From assembly GCA_014871385.1 (NCBI GenBank), contig CM026426.1, positions 2,057,852-2,121,851 of the forward strand: a stretch of DNA of 64,000 nt. The letters run 5' to 3'. This DNA is from Ceratodon purpureus (lineage: Eukaryota > Streptophyta > Bryopsida > Pseudoditrichales > Ditrichaceae). Position 1 is the first letter of the stretch. Each line of letters opens with the position of its first letter. Made by a program: the position numbers and the translations under genes. Of the stretch, positions 36,001 through 47,221 are shown one piece after another. The notes beneath the pieces are model-generated. The model was not told the DNA's origin. It saw only the letters and a list, made by a program, of their open reading frames with translations, and did not search any database.

Positions 36001-38727
36001 TGTGCGCCGAATACTATGCGGTGATAGATTAGAGGCGTTGACACCCCCTCCGCTAATTTATATTTTCCGTGTACTCTTCAAATGCCATTATGGGGAATTC
36101 AGAGTACTCTCTTGTCCGAGGTACGGACTGACGAGGGAGGTAATATCCGAGGAGTGCCATAGGGGTATAAATATTCAACGAGCGTTGTCTACATTCATAG
36201 CGGAAGGTCCTTATCAGTACTCACGGATAGGGTTTGTTCTGGGAGAGACATACCGCTTACAGATTCTACAGGATGTGGATAAGATAAATGGTGGTGACGG
36301 CGAGGAGATGATTCAGGAGGTACTGCTGTGGGTGCGGAGAGTGCGGGTTAGGGCATTGCAGGACCTAGCCTTGTCTCATGCTACGGTATTTACGGGAGCG
36401 TGGACAGCAGTGACTCATGAGTTCTGGCCAGAGATCGCTCATACGTGGGATCAGGTCTTGCGAAGGAGGGAAGAACGTGATGTCCGTTACGCGATAGGCG
36501 CAGATAATCCTACGCAGGATTCCCGTGTTATTACTTTGCGTAAGGAGATTCAGGAGAGAATTACAGAAGTAGGAGACACCATCATTCAAGAGGATAAAGC
36601 ACTCTGGGAGCTGTGCAGTAGAGAGTTCGCGCCTCCGGAGTCCCAACGTCCTAGTGTCACGAACTCTGTTGCAGGATTGTTTCAGGACCCAGACAGTGAG
36701 GAAGAGAAACCAGTACCTGCGGAAGTTATACGAGATTCATCGAATGGAGAGAACGTGAAGGAGGACAGTCGTGACACCGGGGAGGAAGTCCAGGCTGTCG
36801 TTTCCGTACTTCCGCAAGCGCTAACTCTGTCACACTGTGACACTGCTGTTCACACGGATGACATTGCAGCAGATCATGGTCCCCCGGAACTAAATTCCAA
36901 TTCATTCCCTGCTGCGGAGAATACTACAGGCGCGCGTCCTGAAAGTGGATCCGTATCTCCCATTCCTGGAGACAGTGAAGATAAATGCGAAGTGGAAGGG
37001 GCCGAGGATAATATAAAGACTGACGTTACAATGGAGCCGGAGAACGTGGACGCGGATACTGGCTTCAGCGTTGTCAAAGGTGTCAGCAGCGGACTTCCAC
37101 ATGATTGTAAGGAATCTTATGCTCCAGTGTTAGCGGTAACATCTCCAGAATCCATCGTCGTCAGCCACCGGGATTGTGAGGCAGTTCCAAATGTGTTCCC
37201 AGAGATTACGCGCATAATGGACGACCCAGTGACGTCTCCTCGAGGAGCCCCTTTAATCACACTCAGCCAGTTCCATAATACCGCACACGGCGGTGAGGAC
37301 ATGGTTGAGGAACACTCACTGGGTTTTTCACAGGATCTAAGTTTCGTGCAGTGGATGAAGGCGCCTACAGACGTGGCGGTTCAGACTCCTTATAAAGGAG
37401 TATCCATTGTGACTGGTCAAGTTGGTGCGGAAGTGGATGTCTCTGACCGTCTGGGGATTCAGGAGGATGGGCCTCCAAAGGACTCAGCGTGCAGAAATCT
37501 ACATGCTACATTCAAAGAAGAGAAACAGTTGGAAGCAACGGCGGAGCAGTTAGTGGATCTCTCTCAGCGTCACGACATGCAATGTAAGCAGCATACTGCA
37601 AGAGTACTTTCGAGTCAAAAAGACCTCGACTATGCAATGGCAGCTGCGCCGTGGCCAGGTGGTGGCATTGTTAGAGTGGAGGATGTGAGTATTATGTCTC
37701 TGCCCCAAGCCTATAACTACTTACATATAGATGACTTCTTGCAGAGTCTCCCAGGACGGAAAGGACGTAGGGATGGTGCAGAGGAGGTGGTGTTCTACAA
37801 CGAGAAACAGAAGGAATTGGAGGTTCGGTTCGCAGCTATCAGATCACTAAAGCGCGCGCGAGATAGACTTGGGAACGACATGGTAGATTTTGTGATGTCG
37901 AGGCTCTATTTTCAGTACCCAGCTAGAGATAGACATGAAGTACTGGTGGTTTTATCCCGCATCAGTTCCGTTTCGAGGCCTTCTGTGTTTACTGACGACG
38001 CCTTACAGAAGTGGGCTTCCATTTTTTAGCACCCCCTCCACCAGTGAAGGTGCACCAGGTGAAGGAAGTCCTTGTCCCGTGGGTGACTAGAGACCACTGG
38101 TCTCTCTTGGTGTTTTTGATTGACCGTGTGTACCACTTGGACTCCCGTATCGGTAACCACAATCCAAAGGGTAAGGACTCTATGTTTGTAAAGTGGATAT
38201 GTCATGCGTGGCAGCATATGAGAGGGGTAGAACCGTATGACGTGCCTGTAGTGACACTGGATGTCATTCGGCAGAAAGGGAAATACGAATGCGGCCACCA
38301 TACCCTGCATAATGCAGTACTGTATTTGAAGGTAAATTTCACTTCCTTAACCATGCTATACACTGGTTTTGTTCTTGTGACCGTATGTATTATTTTTTGA
38401 ATAATTGTGCATTATTCAGGTACCCATAGGATTAGGGTGGTGACACCGATTACATGGCTGATGGTATGTTCATTGTTTTCGTGCTTGGTTGGATTTGGAT
38501 TGCAGTTCCGGGCTAGGCGGTCCGGTAGCAGGGAGGAGTTGCTGAAAATGGCTCTGATGAAGGAGTATAAACCGAAGGATATGAACACAGAAGTGCTTTG
38601 CCTCTTATCCCGAGAACTGGACTTTGAACGGCGTGACACTAGGTATCGGGCCCCTTTTTCTGTTCCCAAGGACAAGAAGATGGTGCACAGTGATGGAGAA
38701 GTGGACGACACACAGCTACTCTTGTAG
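33059..38727 (+). CDS. Ulp1-family protease gene of MULE D (zinc finger-Ulp1)
   Basis: The ATG at 33059 begins MDSYCTHLSNIRIV. Exons are 33059-33159, 33403-35413, 35520-35895 and 35985-38331 with matching phases; the last exon(s) to 38727 cannot be placed with certainty. After a Cys-rich head (LCPHSCGACIG..CPKCG) comes a C2H2-like finger (YFVCIHCGRDSF..LNRHRY). A long charged linker ends in RRPGLYYL, followed by a helical domain (WDWSPIWQVL) and an acidic insert. The C48 domain has His in RDHWSLLVF, Asp in YHLDSR, Gln and Cys in RQKGKYECGHH. The total is about 1,650 residues, longer than the A copies mainly in the linkers. Between DALQKWASIF and the Ulp1 core the frame shifts by one base at a T6 run near 38025, which may be a real mutation or a homopolymer error. 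The expected role is removing SUMO or ubiquitin-like tags in the nucleus. Confidence 0.88.
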
Positions 38728-39794
38728 GGAGTGGTCTATTTTAGAGATAGAGGTCTCCTACATTAATCTTCGTATGTATCTTTAGGTCGTTTTTGACTTC
38801 TTCCCTGTACCGCAGTCTGAAATCGGAAACTGAATGGCAGATATTTCTTTAAGTTACTGTCACTATGACTTTGTAAACATATGTTTCTCTAAATCTGTTC
38901 CGTTCCCATACATATTCCTTTATTTGTGAGTGCATGAGCTGCATTTATAATAAACCTGAAACTCTCAAGTGACACTTATCCTATACTGGCAACACTCAAT
39001 GTGAAGTTAGCGACACTACTGATAAGAACTCAAAAGAAAGCCAGATTTGCGGTATATTGGAGACACTCAGGGGGAGTTTATGACAGTGATGGTGAGAACC
39101 ATATACAGAACCAGGAATGCGTAATACTGGTGACACTAACCGAAAATTTCGTGACACTAACGGTGGTAAGGGAACAGTAAGCCGAGACTAAGGAATACTA
39201 GAGACACTCACGGGGAAGATAGTGACATTGACGATAACAAGCATATAAAGAGTCGTGACTGTGAGAAATTGATGCGACTCACTGGTTTATCTGTCGGGAT
39301 ACACGTGTGGCACTGATTATGCCTAATTCGAATTTAAGCATCTATGTTTAAAAAAAAATTTGTTAAAGACCATCTGGACATGTATGTCCCAGAGTGCACG
39401 AAAGATTAATTTTATATTGTTACATTTTTGGAGATGTCTTTACTTATATTTAGTACCGTTATTTGATATTTATATCACTGTTGAAATCATTTACGATACA
39501 ACTCCAAATTATAAATTTATGTGGTTCATTATCGCAAAATTATATGTTTAATAAATAATAAATTACAATTACATTTCAAGAAAATAAAAAAATTAGAGAA
39601 CCACGAGGGGACACGTTCAATTATATATCATGTTGCTCTAGTCGATGAACATTTTCTCCCAATAATAACATTAATATCGTCCAGTTCTTATTGCGTGAGC
39701 ATTATATGATTTAGGGTTCAAAGTTTTAAAAGTCACGAAGTTCCCGCAGGAGAGGAACGTGGACCGCTCTCATATAATGGTTCCCCAAGGTCTG
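38728..39794. other. Noncoding spacer with a cluster of GACACT motifs
   Basis: This is the 3' flank of the protease gene and upstream region of the 129-aa gene. Between about 38960 and 39330 the motif (G)GTGACACT/GAGACACT occurs roughly ten times at irregular spacing. No coding frame is supported. Confidence 0.6.
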
Positions 39795-39802
39795 TATATA
39801 AG
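39795..39802 (+). promoter_or_regulatory. TATA box of the 129-aa gene in MULE D
   Basis: TATATAAG starts exactly 118 nt before the ATG at 39913, the same octamer and spacing as in the MULE A copy. Confidence 0.85.
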
Positions 39803-39912
39803 GGAGTACTTCTTTGCTTAAACCCTCTCTTCCAGTCAGTCCTTGGGACTCTCATTTCTTATGCCGTGGTCCAAGTGAGGACTATTATACTTTCTCTGAG
39901 TCGATTTTTGGT

Positions 39913-40302
39913 ATGGAAGCGCTAGAATCAGAAGTGTTGGAGTTTCTAGCAAACATGGCCGACTTTGTGGATATAGCTGTCCCGGGAGTGCGTCCATCCA
40001 GTCCGTCTTCCAGTGTCGTACTTGTTCATGCGCATAATGATCGAGTATATCCTCTACTTGTGACTATACGATCTGCCCAGCTGAAGCGTAAGAGGAACCT
40101 TCCTGTGGAAGTTAAATCCAGGGATCTGGATAGGAAGCAGGTCGTTCTCTTCCCCGGCAGAGAACATTTCAAGGGAGTACAGTGTAACAATACATACGTG
40201 TCACTATTGCAAGGGCAGTCGAAGTGGAAGAAATCGGCATCTGACACAAAGGGCATGAAATGTGGTTGTAGCTCCGTAGTATCTTGTACTCACAGTAGTT
40301 GA
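39913..40302 (+). CDS. 129-aa conserved MULE accessory protein (copy in D)
   Basis: An intronless frame of 129 codons plus stop, the same length as the MULE A homologue and roughly 40% identical. Shared features are the N-terminal helix (LESEVLEFLANMADFV), QLKRKR, KQVVLFP, EHFKGV, TYVSLLQGQSKWKK and the C-terminal CGC..VSCTH cluster. The middle 35 residues are variable. Identity is concentrated in the two ends, as expected for selection on a protein. The frame is intact. I chose the ATG at 39913, although the frame is open further upstream, because it is the residue where similarity to the A copy begins. It lies on the protease strand, tail-to-tail with the transposase. The family is unrecognised; a DNA- or transposase-binding helper is only a suggestion from its position and basic, Cys-containing character. 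Confidence 0.88.
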   Translation: MEALESEVLEFLANMADFVDIAVPGVRPSSPSSSVVLVHAHNDRVYPLLVTIRSAQLKRKRNLPVEVKSRDLDRKQVVLFPGREHFKGVQCNNTYVSLLQGQSKWKKSASDTKGMKCGCSSVVSCTHSS

Positions 40303-41737
40303 TAAGTTTGAATTTTATGAAATTACATATATGTTACTTAGAAGGACATTCGTGTATGCTCTTCAAATAACTAATATTGGGACGACAATAGCAGCAATAT
40401 AGTATCAACCTTGATATGATCTTGTTTATTGCAACGCACTTATATGTCTTAACATCATAGGAGGATACATGTGCCTCTAATTCAGTGACACTAGTCCAGG
40501 TGTGTTACACTGTGACTTTGTGACATTCAGAAGTATGGATTTTACCAGCATGGTTGTCAATGAAATATTGGTTTATAATATTGGTATACTATAAATATTG
40601 GTCTTTCAATATGAATTTCGTATATGCACAAAATGGAGGTCGAGTGGTGCTAAATCAGTGTCACCGACTGTTCTATTCAAGAAGAGATAGTTATTGACAC
40701 AGAGCTGACAAGTATAAAAAAAGTGTTCAGTGTCACATATGTTACAGACCACTCTTCTAGTGTTACGATTTATTCGACTAGTGTCACCTACTTTTTAACG
40801 TTCAGAAGGCATCAGATTTTATGCATACGTCGACCGTTTCTGTTGCTTATACACGACCCTCTGTATTATTTTATAATACTCATTAACCATGTTGTTGTGT
40901 CCTTTTCATATCCCTTAAATTATACTGGATTAATAAATATACTTTTTCTCATTATTAATTCCTACTCTTTCATAATATATGTGATTGAATATTCATTCAC
41001 CACGTTGTCGTAACCTTTTGATTTCTCTTAAATTATTTTATGTAACTATCATGTTTACATTTTTCGTTTAGTGGTTAACCATTATATTCATTTTACTAAG
41101 TTACACCCGATCACTTCCCATTTTTTTTTAATTTTTTTTTATTTTTTTTTTCCATTCATATCTATTTTCATATTCATCTCTTTAATCTTATTTGTTGTTT
41201 ATTCATTATTTTATTTTATTTTAATTCTCTCAAAACGCATGTACTCTCTCATTGGTTTATCTTATTCTATAAATTTAAAATTTATGACACACAGTTTCTT
41301 TCAAGTCTTCATATGTACATATTATATTTTTATTTTTTTAAACAACCACATTGTTTGCCCTTGTTTTATGGTATTCTGAATATTTGTGCCCTCTTGTTGA
41401 GGGTTTTAAGTTTAATTTTAAGATAGTGGACGTACTCTTCTACGGTGGCACACATTTAGATACTATGTGAAGATGGCATTATAATTATCCACTTGCTAAT
41501 AGTAATGTTTAGTCCACAGTAGGTTGTGCGTATTGTGTACTCTCTATGATGTAGATTATATAATTTAAGCTTGAATTTTGAAGGTGCTAGTGGAAACTCA
41601 GTAAGGAAACTACGTCGTCACTATGTGCTCAGTAACATATAGATTACCAGAAAGTCAAAAGTATGTCAAAACGTATTAATGAATTACCCCAGCGGTAGTA
41701 TAGTACTCTTGTTGTGCGAACATCGTCGTGACACTGG
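40303..41737. other. AT-rich spacer in MULE D
   Basis: A 3' flank containing several GTGACACT copies (40485-40787), then very T-rich sequence (about 40800-41350). A ~50-bp block (CATTAACCATGTTGTTGTGTCC) recurs imperfectly about 113 bp downstream. The T-rich frames on the plus strand are low-complexity and not credible genes. Confidence 0.5.
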
Positions 41738-42143
41738 ATGCTCAAAATTGACCATTATAAATATGTAAGTACACCGACAAATTACGGTAAGCAGAAAATC
41801 AATTCCGAACGGAGCGCACCAACTTCCAAACAACCTCGCAGTGCAACCACAGAGAAGCTCAGATTGACAAACATGGTGGCATACACAGATTTACAGAAAT
41901 GGCGATCCGGGAAAGGACTATCTACTGATGGTGTACATGATATGGCGTAAGTAGTTGAAAATGAAATATAAGTTTGTATTCTTCGAAGTGTCCAGTGTCA
42001 CAAAAATATAACGGATAATAGTGTCACGCTGTCGCTACAGGAACAGAGCACATTCCGTTAAATACTATGCTTCGGCTTTATCTCGGAAGGAGAAGCTGTC
42101 GGACAGCAAAATCTACCGATTCACACCCTACTTCGCACTGTAG
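41738..42143 (+). CDS. Possible two-exon 103-aa protein in MULE D
   Basis: Exon 1 (41738-41946) ends in a GTAAGT donor and exon 2 (42041-42143) follows a GCTACAG acceptor. Joined, they give one frame of 103 codons ending in TAG. The product is basic (KQKINSERS, SRKEKLSDSK), with an aromatic C-terminus (YRFTPYFAL). I recognise no domain and see no counterpart at the same place in MULE A. It could be a real accessory gene, a captured fragment or chance; good splice signals are the main support. Confidence 0.35.
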
Positions 42144-42625
42144 TTGCTTACATTGTCCTCTTCCTCGTCGCCTATACCACTATAATACTGTTCCATAACC
42201 CATGCCGAATTGCCAAAGTCCTCTGCGGACGAACTCCGACGCGACTCCATCTCCGCCTCCCTCTTGTGAAATTCTTCTCCGTCGCGGAAATGATGTCCGA
42301 CGATCTCAGCAACACATGCTCCATCCCGATAGCGCACACTGTGCTGGTCACCTTCTCGCGGAACACAAACAGTATGAGGTGGTTGGGGAAAGTCGCCCAG
42401 TGACATCGGGGCAAAAGCAGCACGGCCTCCGCAGTCATTGCGGACACACCTCCAGAATACCAAAGCAAACATCAATGTACATCCCAGAATCACACATTCC
42501 AGAGAACCCATCTCCACAATCAGACCGAAACGAAACATTTTCTGGACACTCTCCACTTGAATCGCTAAGTACACGAGTTTTCGAAAGACATTGAACAACG
42601 AAGACCCGGCATTAAGTACCTTCAC
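42128..42625 (-). CDS. Possible small membrane protein in MULE D
   Basis: This open frame of 165 codons has internal ATGs. A hydrophobic stretch (VILGCTLMFALVFW) could span a membrane and is followed by a polar, acidic C-terminal region. It lies just downstream of the transposase on the same strand and overlaps the last bases of the possible plus-strand gene. No domain is recognised. It may instead be extended 3' sequence of the transposase transcript. Confidence 0.3.
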   Translation of the reverse strand: MKVLNAGSSLFNVFRKLVYLAIQVESVQKMFRFGLIVEMGSLECVILGCTLMFALVFWRCVRNDCGGRAAFAPMSLGDFPQPPHTVCVPREGDQHSVRYRDGACVAEIVGHHFRDGEEFHKREAEMESRRSSSAEDFGNSAWVMEQYYSGIGDEEEDNVSNYSAK

Positions 42626-42723
42626 ATACTCGTGATAACAGAATATTCTACGAAGACTGCGTATGAAGATTTAGAGTTAGTAGAAAAGATCCGCCACCAT
42701 AGTGAAGTTACAGTTGTACCTGG

Positions 42724-45700
42724 TCAAAGTCGACGGGCACAGGAGGGACCAGAACGCTCGAGGAAATCCTTCCTTCGGGCTAGCTTAAATCCCATGCCAT
42801 CATCTACTGGGAAAAAAACGGGTTCTCCTTGCATAGGATGTAATGTTCCATCCCGCCTCTCTGCCTTAATTCTTCGTAAGCGCCCCAGAGTCAAATTGAA
42901 CTCAGCCACCAAATGCTCCATCATTACGGAATCTCCGTTAACCTCCTCCGACAGTAGTAAAATTTGCTGTGACAACATGTCCGGCAGGTCCTCTACCGTC
43001 CGCCATCTTGGTGTAATATTTGGTGTCACAGGTACGCCTGCAGAGTCACCACACGGTGTGAATGCTCCCACTGGTTCAGCATTGTTTTGACGACGAGGTG
43101 TCAGTAGCTGCTTCAGTCCACCATTGATGTTTCCAGCCATCCTGCCACAGTACCTCGCAATTGTTCCTTTTGCGAGGTCCGGATTCATCATGGTCAAAAC
43201 CTTCACGTGGTGCTTGCACATGTTACCCTTTTGTGCCCAGACACAGTTACAAACCGCCCACTTTGAATCAGGGTTGTGAACTGTGTAACGCATATGACGA
43301 TGCGTTGTCGAGGTGACCAAAGCAAATCCGCCGGTTTCCTCTAGTAGAGTGACATCACTGTCTGGAATTTAACGTGCCTTCAAAATCGACTCTACGGTGA
43401 TGTCTTGCAACTTTTTGTTGTCAATGAATCCACTCTCCTTTCTGAGATCCTTGTACCAGTAATGGTCAAGAACGTCCTCTGTCAAGGCAGTGATGCACCA
43501 ATCCACTCGCCTGCCAGTCATTCTACTACGCTCAGACCTTAGTATGGACTTGGCGAATCCATGGTAACCCTCAATAGCAGCATTAGTATCCTGTCCGCAG
43601 TATTTTAAATTTCGGAAGCCTACAACCCACATATGTGCCTTTTCGATCCAATACTCCTTCATGTAGTCCCAGAACTCCACCTCCTGAGGGTATTTCTTCT
43701 CTAATTCTTCAATACGCGATTTTGCCCAGTGTTGCCCCTCTTCTCCCGGGCGTGAACTTCTGTCGTACATCATTAGCCCCAGTTCCTTCATAATAGCTGC
43801 TCGTCTACCTAAGTCTGATATCTTATAGCACCCATTCTTCTGCCAAGCTCTTCGCACATGCCATAGGCAAAGGAAAATCGCGGTATCCGGCCACGTGTCA
43901 CTGCAAACAGTGTCACAGTAGGTTGTCGAAGATCAGTAATCATCCAATACCTGGGATAATGGGATAAAAGTAGAGTGCACTGAAGAGAGAACGTATTCGC
44001 ATATTTGTGATAGAGACTCTAGTGTCACAGAATCGTAGTTGACGTCCGTGACACTAAAGTGTGTACCGTGACCTTTGTATACATATTGTGACACTGTAAT
44101 TATAGATCAGAGTACATAGCATCGGTTGTAACATTCCATTTCACGTAGAAACAGTAAGTGGAACGTACTTTATCGCATTGATTTCACCTTGTGCACAGTC
44201 TACTATAAAAGCAGCCGGTTTCCAATCTGGTTTCTCCTCAATCATCCTTGCGTTCAGTGCCTTCATCCAGGGACTTAGGTTAACTTCTGCACATTTAGAG
44301 GTGAGAATGAAAGCCACGGGAACCCCATTGTGCCACTCGTCAAACACCATGAGTGTATAGAGTGGAAACTGCCACACAGAAAGAAGAAAACCACTTGGGC
44401 GATTAAGCGTAGTCTTTTCGCAGTAATATCTGTGTATGAATGAAATAGATTTAACTGATTCCTACGATGATTGTTGCGCATGGTAGGCACGGTAATAATA
44501 GAATTAGAGTCAAGCTTAACCACAACAAAGAAAGCTAGTTAAGTAAATACATACCTTCTTCTCATTAGTTCCAAACGTTGCATCTACTGAGATCCCCCCT
44601 CGGTGGCCATGTTCTAACATCATTTTACGTTGCCATTCGGTCTGGATTCCGATTGTGAAAGGCATGTTGGACCCTGTCAATTCCCCTGGAACAGGTACAG
44701 GTTTCTCTTTGTTCGATTCTGTGTAGTAAAATACCTTCTCGGGGTTTCGTTCTACCCACATCCGGACACTCTGTGCATCGTTTTTATGCAGCATATATGT
44801 TTCCTGCGCCAATTTACTAGATATATTGCGAATGTCCTTGGTAGTGAGGAATAAGTCTCTAGTGATGTCTTTCCCCTCAGCCTTGTACTTCTTAAGTAGC
44901 TCAAGATGCTTCTTCATTATCTGATTTGACGAATCCCCGCGGCGTAGACAGGCTTCAACGAATGATCTGATCTCGGGAGAGAGATGAGCTGAGAAGGCGC
45001 TTCGATCCCCGTATTTCATTCCACCGTGAACAACTAAACCGTCACGGTTAATATGTTTCTCCTGTATAATGCAAATTTCAGAAATGTGGGGTAAATACAG
45101 AAGCTTCTTTACAGTGAACTGTGCCTGGCAGCCCCGTTTAATGGAATTCCCCCATTTCTTTTTCGAGTCTCTCTTGATCTTAGGCCGGGGCAGGGGTTTA
45201 GGCACATGTGGAGGGGGATTGTCTTGTACCTCGTCCCGTGTATTGTTGCTGGGGTCGTCGACTTCTCCTAAATCCTCATTGACAGCCTCCCGTCCATCAC
45301 GTACCAAGGAGTCCGTCATCTCTTCGCGTAGGGCGTCTGCAGTGTCACAAAGAACAGACAATATAGGGGGGAGTCCGTAATTGAGAGTACCTTGTGTCTC
45401 AGCGAAACCGTCCTTTGAGTGGGTCATACACCCTTCGGAATCCTCTGGAAGTATTGGTGTGTGCACCGTACCTACCGGATTGATCGTCGTAACAGGTCCT
45501 CCCTCGACGTGACACTGGGTGTTAACAGCGTGCGTCACAGGAGACGGCTTCTTCTTCCTTGCACTGGGTTTCTGTGCCGCCTTTCGAGAGGTTGGTGCGG
45601 CGTTCTTCAAAGAACTAGCCAGTGGATCACCGCTTCCATGATTAAGGCAGGGATGGGGAGGGGGATGATCTTCAACCATGCCCGCAATGTCACATAACCC

Positions 45701-46915
45701 GGAAATAGATGGATGTTGCACTGCGCCTTCATGATGACATGTGGTCTGCAGAACTTGAACATCAGTTCCCTGCAGAAGCTCTAGAAAGCCCTTTTTCTTC
45801 CTAGGAGCTCTCTTCTTAGGTGGTGCGACGTCCGTTATGCAACCTGTATCAGACAGAAGTGCACCGTGAACATTCACTTCTGAAGCCATCGGCGGATCTT
45901 GCGTGACGACAGCGACAGCCTTCGCCCTTGATACTCGTCTTCTAGGTTTTGAGGTAGTTGTTCCCGGAGCAGTGACACTGGACACTTCGGAACCGGCACC
46001 TGCTGCCTTCTTACGGTTTGATCTCTTCTTCGCGACTGCAGGAGGGGGATTGGAGACATGTACCTCGCGTGGGAGCTCGTTGAGGTCCGGAATCCCAGTT
46101 GCACACGCACCGGTGGAGGTGGCGTCACATGGCACTGCAACAGTATTCTGTCCTTTCCCCTTTCTACCACGTCGCTTCTTCGGTGAGGGAATGGGATCCT
46201 GAACCATCCAATCCATGGCATCGGTGACAGTGGCAGCTGTTTTCGCCTTGAATTTCCGAGGAGGTTTTCTTCCTCCATCAGCCTTTGTCCGTTTCGCTCT
46301 AGCTTTCCGAGTCGGGGCCAAAATGTTGCCTTCTGGAACGCTGTCAGGAACCCTAGGTTTTTTCTTAGACTTCGGAAGTAAATCCTCCGATATAGGCTTA
46401 ACAATATGTGAGAAATCCTTCGGGCCGTACTCACATCTGAACCTGCGCATGCAACAGTACTCACTAAACACCTTATGTCTACAGACGTGAGAAATGGAAG
46501 TTCTAGACAATACACTGTGACAGTAAGATACAAACCTCGTGAATTCCATGGCAGTCTTGTGCCCATCTCGCCTTTGATTGGGCTTACGATTCTCTTTGTT
46601 TGCGCGGAATTTGCACTGTGCACCTTCTCGCCCGCACTGCATTCCGTCTATGAAGTCCTCAACCCTATCAGATGGAATAAAACATTGCTGTACTACATGA
46701 GATTTCTTGTGCTCACTACGTGGAGGACGGTATTCCAGCTCCCAACTCAGATCGCGTGGTCCGAAGATACCATCGGGAGGATTCTGCACGCGATCCAGGA
46801 TTGCCTGTAGTTGTAGTTTATGCCCCTCCATAGCATCGAGATCTACATCCGACCGAGTACCGTCGAACTCCATGGACACTGGGAACTCCGCACTGGCGCC
46901 CTCCATGCCACCCAT
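42724..46915 (-). CDS. MULE D transposase (MURA-like, DDE plus SWIM finger)
   Basis: Exons are 46915-46536, 46442-44555, 44368-44169 and 43900-42724; I chose the ATG at 46915. The order is a N-terminal domain shared with MULE A's transposase (RVEDFIDGMQ), several AT-hook-like basic blocks (KPRRRVSRAK, PKKRAPRKKKG) and a conserved block KDIRNISSKLAQETYMLHK. The catalytic Asp in GISVDATFG follows, then Asp in FIVDCAQGE, CLWHVRRAW, the Glu region NAAIEGYHG and a SWIM finger (CNC..CKHH). The second-last exon is 200 nt, the same as in A. The first intron (46443-46535) is 93 nt and open, so its retention would keep the frame. One in-frame TAA lies at 43371-43369 between the Glu region and the SWIM finger, where MULE A encodes Glu; the rest is intact. 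Confidence 0.92.
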
Positions 46916-47221
46916 TGGCCGTTGCTTGCAGGCCAAACAACCAGTACCGAAACCTATCTAAGTAGACAGCCCCATAAGGTGAAATTGTCGTGTGACCTAG
47001 AAGTGAAACCCTACAGCGATGTCTATGAAATCTCAACGGCATTGCAACTTCCGAAACCCATGCACGACATCGACAACAATGCACGTCCACAAGAAAACGC
47101 ATTCAGAACCCATTACAACGATTAGCAAATAGTACGATGTCTACATTGAAGATCGCGAAACCCCTCAAACGGTGATCCGCCAGGAGAAGGCAGAATACGA
47201 GAACACTGGAACCCTAATCCG

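Noticed and set aside
41071-41379. Plus-strand Phe/Ile-rich frame of 102 codons
   Set aside because: Low-complexity T-rich DNA that reads as hydrophobic residues in every frame.
43369-43371. Recoding of the lone TAA (selenocysteine or RNA editing)
   Set aside because: No supporting signal is visible, and nuclear transcripts of plants are not known to use either at such sites. A simple nonsense change is enough.
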